Shown one piece after another: positions 31,685 through 35,665 of a stretch of DNA of 35,665 nt. The first letter of the stretch is position 1, and every line of letters begins with the position of its first letter. The notes under the pieces are model-generated. The model saw only the letters and a program-made list of their open reading frames with translations, was not told where the DNA came from and made no database searches. Origin of the DNA: DASWED01 sp036394995 (GTDB lineage Bacteria > Actinomycetota > UBA4738 > JACQTL01); assembly GCA_036394995.1 (NCBI GenBank), contig DASWED010000008.1, forward strand, positions 1 through 35,665. The letters are read 5' to 3'. The translations under genes and the position numbers were made by a program.

Positions 31685-32169
31685 TGGGCCTTGTGGCCTT
31701 GTGTCCGGGGACATTCGACCCCGTGACGAACGGACATCTGGACATCATCGAGCGCGCCAGCCGCCTGTTCGACCGTCTGGTGGTGGGCGTGCTCCAGAAC
31801 CCCTCCAAGGCGCCGCTGTTCTCCGTGGAGGATCGCGTCAGCCTGCTCAAGGAGGCCACCTCGTCGTTCCCGGGCGTCGAGGTCGCGTCGTTCTCGGGAC
31901 TCCTGGTGGAGTTCGCCCGCCAGCAGGGGGCCTCGGTCATCGTGAAGGGCCTCCGAGCAGTGAGCGACTTCGACTACGAGCTGCAGATGGCGCAGATGAA
32001 CTTCCGGATGGCGGATGTGGAGACCCTGTTCATGCCCACGAACCCGGTGTGGTCCTACCTGTCCTCGTCGCTGGTGAAGGACATCGCCCGACTGGGCGGG
32101 GACGTGGCGGGACTCGTCCCCCCGGTGGTCGCGGAGCGCATGGCCGACAAGTGGCGGGAGGGAAGGTAG
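31684..32169 (+). CDS. coaD: Phosphopantetheine adenylyltransferase
   Basis: A 161-residue nucleotidyltransferase of coenzyme A synthesis that makes dephospho-CoA from ATP and 4'-phosphopantetheine. The T/H-x-G-H signature is T-N-G-H (15-18), after P-G-T-F-D-P-V. Other motifs are K-G-L-R-A-V-S-D-F-D-Y-E, M-A-Q-M-N and the C-terminal S-S-S-L-V-K-D-I-A, where Lys takes the place of the usual Arg. Length is typical (about 160). GGGAGG lies 4 nt upstream, and the start overlaps the rsmD stop. CoA made here feeds acetyl-CoA synthetase and KGD. Confidence 0.96.
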   Translation: MGLVALCPGTFDPVTNGHLDIIERASRLFDRLVVGVLQNPSKAPLFSVEDRVSLLKEATSSFPGVEVASFSGLLVEFARQQGASVIVKGLRAVSDFDYELQMAQMNFRMADVETLFMPTNPVWSYLSSSLVKDIARLGGDVAGLVPPVVAERMADKWREGR

Positions 32170-32173
32170 GGCT

Positions 32174-32794
32174 ATGGACCTCGCAGCACGGATCCAGCAA
32201 CTGGAGGACATGGTCCGCGACGCGAAATCCATGCCGCTGTCGTCCTCGGCCCTGCTGAACCGCGACGAGATGCTCGAGATGGTGGCCGGCATGCGCGAGG
32301 CCCTCCCGGAGGAGGTCAAGCAGGCCCGATGGGTGGTCCGGGACCGCGAGGAGCTGCTGGCCAAGGCCCGCCGGGAGGCGGAGTCGCTGGTCGAACGGGC
32401 CCGGGCCGAGCAGGCCCGGCTGGTGGCGGGCGAGGCCGTGGTCCAGGCGGCGAACGACGAGGCCGAGCGGATCGTCGGCGAGGCGCGGGACCACGCGCAC
32501 CAGGTCCGCATGGAGGCCGACGACTACGTCGACGGGAAGCTGGGCCAGTTCGAGATCACGATCCAGCGGCTCCAGGAGCTGCTGACCCAGGCCCATGAGA
32601 CCCTCGGCGCGCAGGTGTCGAAGGTCCAGGCCGGGCTGGGCGAATCGTTGCAGCAGACCCAGGGGGTCCTGTCCCGGGTGGCCGAGCAGGTCGGCCGGGG
32701 CCGGGACAAGCTCGCCGGTACGGGGCACCCGGCGCAGGAGCTGGCCCCCGAGGAGGGCTCGTTCCTGGAGGCCGAGGAGGAGCTCGAGGGATGA
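32174..32794 (+). CDS. Coiled-coil protein, positional counterpart of SepIVA (DivIVA-like)
   Basis: A 206-residue acidic protein, nearly all helix. Heptad-rich stretches at about 35-100 (repeated A/E/R, with L at core positions) and 110-165 predict long coiled coils; the last 30 residues are disordered. I see no enzymatic motif or membrane segment. The place is informative: in mycobacteria the order mutM-rnc-yceD-sepIVA is conserved, and SepIVA is a DivIVA-like septation protein. In Streptomyces a similar coiled-coil gene sits between coaD and yceD. A cell-division or polar-growth scaffold is therefore the best guess. The stop overlaps the yceD start (ATGA). Confidence 0.75.
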   Translation: MDLAARIQQLEDMVRDAKSMPLSSSALLNRDEMLEMVAGMREALPEEVKQARWVVRDREELLAKARREAESLVERARAEQARLVAGEAVVQAANDEAERIVGEARDHAHQVRMEADDYVDGKLGQFEITIQRLQELLTQAHETLGAQVSKVQAGLGESLQQTQGVLSRVAEQVGRGRDKLAGTGHPAQELAPEEGSFLEAEEELEG

Positions 32795-33309
32795 TCGACG
32801 TCGACGTCCGCGACCTCGTGGCCCACCCCGGTGCCTCGCGTCCGTACCGGCTGGCCGAGCCCGTCCCTGGCCTCCGCCTGGAGCTCGCGGGCGTCCCCGA
32901 CGACGCCCCGGTCGAGGGCGACCTGCTCCTCGAGAGCGTGGTCGAGGGGATCCTGGTCTCCGGGCCCATCTCCAGCACCGTGCGGCTGACCTGCGCCCGC
33001 TGCCTGGAGGAGTTCGAGGGCAGGGTGGACGTCGCCGTGCAGGAGCTGTACGTCCGCCCGCCCGGCGAGGGGGAGGACGAGTACCGGATGTCCCCCGAGG
33101 GCTCGCTCGACCTGGAGCCCATGGTCCGCGACACCGTGATGCTGGCCCTGCCGTTCTCGCCGCTGTGCCGGCCCGACTGCCTGGGCCTGTGCGAGCGATG
33201 CGGCGGGGACCGCAACCTCGGGGCGTGTACCTGCCGCGAGCCCCTCGCCGACCCCCGGTGGGCCGCGCTCGACGTGCTGTTCGACGACACCTCCCGAACG
33301 ACCGACTGA
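32791..33309 (+). CDS. yceD: YceD family (DUF177) protein
   Basis: A 172-residue DUF177 protein. Conserved parts are the C-A-R-C-L-E-E-F segment (two Cys), the acidic middle (E-L-Y-V), and the Cys-rich end C-R-P-D-C-L-G-L-C-E-R-C-G with a later C-T-C. These are typical of the family. The gene is almost always next to rpmF. The protein is thought to help 23S rRNA or 50S biogenesis; in plants and E. coli the link is to 23S rRNA levels. Its ATG overlaps the upstream stop by 4 nt, so translation is coupled. Confidence 0.92.
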   Translation: MIDVDVRDLVAHPGASRPYRLAEPVPGLRLELAGVPDDAPVEGDLLLESVVEGILVSGPISSTVRLTCARCLEEFEGRVDVAVQELYVRPPGEGEDEYRMSPEGSLDLEPMVRDTVMLALPFSPLCRPDCLGLCERCGGDRNLGACTCREPLADPRWAALDVLFDDTSRTTD

Positions 33310-33341
33310 TCCGACCGAACACGACCCGAAGGAGATCGCCA

Positions 33342-33518
33342 GTGGCCACCCCGAAGAAGAAGACCCCGAAATCCAAGACGGCCAGCAGGGCCTCGCAGTG
33401 GAAGACCGGCCCCTCCACATATTCCGAGTGCCCGCAGTGCCACCAGGCCAAGCTGCCCCACCGGGTGTGCGGCAACTGCGGCTACTACGCCGGCCGGCAG
33501 GCCATCGAGGTCGAGTAG
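33342..33518 (+). CDS. rpmF: 50S ribosomal protein L32
   Basis: A 58-residue L32 of the zinc-binding type. The basic N-terminus is A-T-P-K-K-K-T-P-K-S-K. Cys30, Cys33, Cys43 and Cys46 form two knuckles (C-P-Q-C and C-G-N-C), followed by G-Y-Y-A-G-R. The GTG start follows GAAGGAG by 8 nt. The yceD-rpmF-rnc order is standard. L28 and L32 in this window both keep their zinc ligands, so there is no sign of a zinc-independent set here. Confidence 0.96.
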   Translation: MATPKKKTPKSKTASRASQWKTGPSTYSECPQCHQAKLPHRVCGNCGYYAGRQAIEVE

Positions 33519-33526
33519 GAGCCCGC

Positions 33527-34345
33527 GTGCCCCTGCCCCGGGGCGGGAGTCCCCCGTCCGCTGCCTCCGCCGGTCCCGCCCACGAGGAGCCGTCGCGTCC
33601 GGCCCCGGCCGCCGGTGACCACGACCTCGTGGCACGCCTGGGCGCCGCGATCGGCGTGGAGCTGTCCGACCGGGACCTCGCCGTGGCCTCCCTCACCCAC
33701 CGTTCCCACGCGTTCGAGCACGGGCTCGACGTGACGAACGAGCGCATGGAGTTCCTGGGCGACGCCGTCCTCGGCCTCGTGGTCACGGACCTCGCCTACC
33801 GGGAGTTCCCCGATCAGGCCGAGGGGGAGCTCGCCAAGCTCCGGGCGGCCACCGTGAACATGATGTCCCTGGCCGAGGTGGCGGGGGAGCTCGGGCTCGG
33901 CCAGCTGGTGCTGCTGGGGCGGGGCGAGGAGCTGTCCGGCGGGCGCCTGAAGGCCAGCATCCTGGCCGACGCCATGGAGGCCGTGTTGGGGGCCGTGTAC
34001 CTGGACCGGGGGCTGGACGTGGCCACCGAGCTCATCGTCCGGCTGTTCGGCCCCCGGATACAGGCGTACGTGCGGGGGGAGGGCGAGCGGGACTACAAGA
34101 CGGTGTTGCAGGAGCTGTCGGCGCAGGAGATCGGCAGCGTCCCGGACTACCGCATCGCCGCCCGGGGGCCCGACCACCAGAAGGAGTTCACCGCCACCGT
34201 GATGCTGGCGGGCGAGCCGTGGGGCCGGGGTGTCGGCCGCTCCAAGAAGGAGGCCGAGCAGCAGGCCGCCCGGGAGGCCTGGGCCCGCCTCCAGGCCGGC
34301 GAACGCCCCTCGGCCGAGGGCCCGCCCTCCCGGAGGGGAGGGTAG
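33527..34345 (+). CDS. rnc: Ribonuclease III
   Basis: A 272-residue double-stranded-RNA endonuclease that processes rRNA precursors and some mRNAs. The catalytic domain (about 32-180) holds N-E-R-M-E-F-L-G-D (E72, E75, D79) and D-A-M-E-A-V-L-G-A (D148, E151), which match the metal ligands of the E. coli enzyme. A dsRNA-binding domain follows (about 190-260) with D-Y-K-T-V-L-Q-E and the K-K-E-A-E-Q-Q-A-A helix. The first 30 residues are a Pro/Ala/Ser-rich extension not seen in E. coli. GGAG is 5 nt before the GTG start. The mutM start abuts its stop. Confidence 0.96.
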   Translation: MPLPRGGSPPSAASAGPAHEEPSRPAPAAGDHDLVARLGAAIGVELSDRDLAVASLTHRSHAFEHGLDVTNERMEFLGDAVLGLVVTDLAYREFPDQAEGELAKLRAATVNMMSLAEVAGELGLGQLVLLGRGEELSGGRLKASILADAMEAVLGAVYLDRGLDVATELIVRLFGPRIQAYVRGEGERDYKTVLQELSAQEIGSVPDYRIAARGPDHQKEFTATVMLAGEPWGRGVGRSKKEAEQQAAREAWARLQAGERPSAEGPPSRRGG

Positions 34346-35206
34346 GTGGAGCTCCCCGAGGTGGAGGTCATGCGCCGGGACCTGGAGAAGGACGTGGTCG
34401 GCCGCCGCATCAAGGAGGCCGAGGTCCGCCAGGGCCCCAACGCCCTGCGGGTCATCCGCCGGCACAACAAGCCGGGCACGAAGGGGGTCCGCAAGGAGTT
34501 CACGTCGCACCTGGCCGGGCGCAAGATCACGAAGGTCGAGCGCAAGGGGAAGTACCTGCTGCTGCATCTCGACGGCGCCGACGTCCTGGTGATGCACTTC
34601 GGGATGAGCGGGCAGTTCCTGCGGGCCACGAAGCGCCAGCCCCTCCCGCCGCACACCCACGTGGTGATCACGTTCGCACAGGGGGGCGACCTCCGGTTCG
34701 TGGATCCCCGGACGTTCGGGGAGATGTTCTTCACGGCCGCCGACGACCTGGGAACGGTCAGGGAGCTGGCCCACATCGCCATCGACCCCCTGGAGGACAC
34801 GTTCACCTGGGCCTCGTTCGGCGAGTACCTGTCGCAGCGCGCCGCCAAGATGAAGCCGCTGCTCATGGACCAGAAGGTGATCTCCGGCCTGGGGAACATC
34901 TACTCGGACGAGGTCCTGTTCGGCGCGGGCCTCCGACACGACCGGATGTCCGACACCCTGTCCTCCGGCGAGGTCCGGCGGCTGTACCGGGCCGTCCAGG
35001 AGATCGTCCAGGAGGCCATCAGGTACCGGGGGACCACGCTCCCCGACGAGGCCTACGTCGACCTGTTCGGGCGGCCCGGGGAGTACCAGAACGAGCTGAA
35101 GGTGTACGGGCGCAAGGGCCTGCCGTGCCGGCGGTGCCGGACGCCGATCGAGAGCGTCACCATCTCGGGGCGGCGTTCGTTCTACTGCCCGCAGTGCCAG
35201 TCCTGA
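34346..35206 (+). CDS. mutM: Fpg/MutM-type DNA glycosylase, atypical N-terminus
   Basis: A 286-residue protein of the Fpg/Nei family, which excises 8-oxoguanine and ring-opened purines. The fold is complete: the beta-sandwich has the catalytic-type lysine in R-K-G-K-Y-L-L, then H-F-G-M-S-G-Q, D-P-R-T-F-G, and the helix-two-turn-helix with G-L-G-N-I-Y-S-D-E. The C-terminal zinc finger is C-R-R-C ... C-P-Q-C with the conserved Arg in G-R-R. The oddity is the start: active Fpg needs the N-terminal P-E-L-P-E-V-E, with Pro as the nucleophile. Here the GTG codon replaces that proline, giving M-E-L-P-E-V-E. An in-frame stop lies just before it, so no earlier start is possible. Confidence 0.9.
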   Translation: MELPEVEVMRRDLEKDVVGRRIKEAEVRQGPNALRVIRRHNKPGTKGVRKEFTSHLAGRKITKVERKGKYLLLHLDGADVLVMHFGMSGQFLRATKRQPLPPHTHVVITFAQGGDLRFVDPRTFGEMFFTAADDLGTVRELAHIAIDPLEDTFTWASFGEYLSQRAAKMKPLLMDQKVISGLGNIYSDEVLFGAGLRHDRMSDTLSSGEVRRLYRAVQEIVQEAIRYRGTTLPDEAYVDLFGRPGEYQNELKVYGRKGLPCRRCRTPIESVTISGRRSFYCPQCQS

Positions 35207-35230
35207 GATCTGCCGCCGACCTCGTTCCCA

Positions 35231-35665
35231 TCAGACGAGTTTGGCGCCCGCCTCGCGCATCTGCTGCTCGGCGCGGGCGCCGTCGTCTGGCTGAAGGTTC
35301 ACCGCGCGGATGGCGTCGGTGAGGACCGTCACCGGGAACCGCAGGCGGCGGGCGTCGAGCGCCGTGTCCTTCACGCAGTAGTCGGTGGCCAGCCCGGCGA
35401 CGGCGACGCGTTCGATGCCGTGCTCCCGGAGGATGCGCTCGAGGGCGGTGGCCGCCTCCTCGCCGGTCTCGGGATCGCGGACGGTGAACACGGAGTAGCC
35501 GTCCTCGCCGCCGGTGCCCTTGCGGAGCGTGATGGCGTCGCCGGGCACGTCGAGGTCCGGGTGGAACTCCGCCCCCCACGTGCCCCCCACGCAGTGCACG
35601 GGCCAGATCCCTCCGTCTTTCTTGAAGTGCGGCGTCGACTCCGGATGCCAGTCCTGCGAGTAGAC
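35231..35665 (-). CDS. pncA: Nicotinamidase (isochorismatase family), C-terminal part, 5' cut by the window edge
   Basis: 144 residues of a cysteine hydrolase are visible; the start lies beyond the window. The visible part begins with D-W-H-P-x-x-T-P-H-F (metal-binding His residues and Trp) and has W-P-V-H-C-V-G-G-T-W-G-A. The lysine in T-L-R-K-G-T and the catalytic cysteine in G-L-A-T-D-Y-C-V-K-D-T-A follow. The aspartate of the triad should lie upstream of the cut. The enzyme turns nicotinamide into nicotinic acid for NAD salvage and would also activate pyrazinamide. It converges with mutM, 24 nt apart. Confidence 0.92.
   Translation of the reverse strand, partial: VYSQDWHPESTPHFKKDGGIWPVHCVGGTWGAEFHPDLDVPGDAITLRKGTGGEDGYSVFTVRDPETGEEAATALERILREHGIERVAVAGLATDYCVKDTALDARRLRFPVTVLTDAIRAVNLQPDDGARAEQQMREAGAKLV

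Noticed and set aside
1..35665. Mobile elements, CRISPR arrays, toxin-antitoxin or defence modules
   Set aside because: I looked for repeats, transposase or integrase motifs, cas genes and small paired frames on both strands and found none. The window is a stable housekeeping region.

Overview
This GC-rich window (roughly 70% GC by eye) is a chromosomal segment of an actinobacterium, probably a deep-branching or uncultured lineage. Four things point that way. There is a fused E2-E1 2-oxoglutarate dehydrogenase/decarboxylase of the mycobacterial KGD type. The HU protein has a Lys/Ala/Arg-rich tail. There is an F420-pathway guanylyltransferase (CofC/FbiD). Gene order is typical of actinobacteria: HU ... 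cofC ... plsC ... ddl ... AsnC-type ... thiL-thiD-rpmB-[DAK2]-recG-rsmD-coaD-[coiled coil]-yceD-rpmF-rnc-mutM. Almost everything is housekeeping. I see no phage, integrase, IS element, CRISPR array, toxin-antitoxin pair or defence island.

Layout. 1-3944: the end of a cation-efflux transporter, a secreted penicillin-acylase-family hydrolase, and convergent to it a secreted protein of unknown function. 4114-6694: tRNA-Gln(CTG), an Mth938-type protein, a SAM methyltransferase, HU with a zinc-ribbon protein behind it, and a cold-shock-like protein. 6765-15480: cofC divergent from kgd, a PHP-domain protein divergent from plsC, a PLP trans-sulfuration enzyme and D-Ala-D-Ala ligase. 15500-21845: a membrane-anchored polysaccharide deacetylase, a stand-alone AsnC/RAM-domain protein, a phosphoribosyltransferase, a small membrane protein, PEP carboxykinase, dodecin, and thiL-thiD. 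21862-22314: a broken P-loop kinase gene and rpmB. 22353-27139: a TauE/SafE exporter, a SatP-type acetate transporter, acetyl-CoA synthetase and a thioredoxin-like lipoprotein. 27224-35206: one long co-directional run, DAK2-recG-rsmD-coaD-coiled coil-yceD-rpmF-rnc-mutM. 35231-35665: the C-terminal part of a nicotinamidase, cut by the window edge.

How the genes fit together. Acetate uptake (SatP), activation (Acs), the 2-oxoglutarate step (KGD) and PEP carboxykinase together make a route from acetate through the TCA cycle to gluconeogenesis. PlsC, Ddl and the deacetylase serve the envelope. RsmD, L28, L32, RNase III and YceD serve ribosome biogenesis. RecG, the Fpg-type protein and HU serve the chromosome.

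The most striking sequence-level pattern is transcriptional. At least ten genes that lead their transcription unit have a TANNNT (-10-like) hexamer ending 6-10 nt before the start codon, usually with no Shine-Dalgarno. This implies widespread leaderless mRNAs. Other points for a second look are the kinase gene broken by an internal deletion, an Fpg-type glycosylase lacking the catalytic N-terminal proline, a dodecin without its flavin-stacking tryptophan, and a structured leader before the acetate transporter that could mask its ribosome-binding site. I did not find a convincing new multi-gene system.
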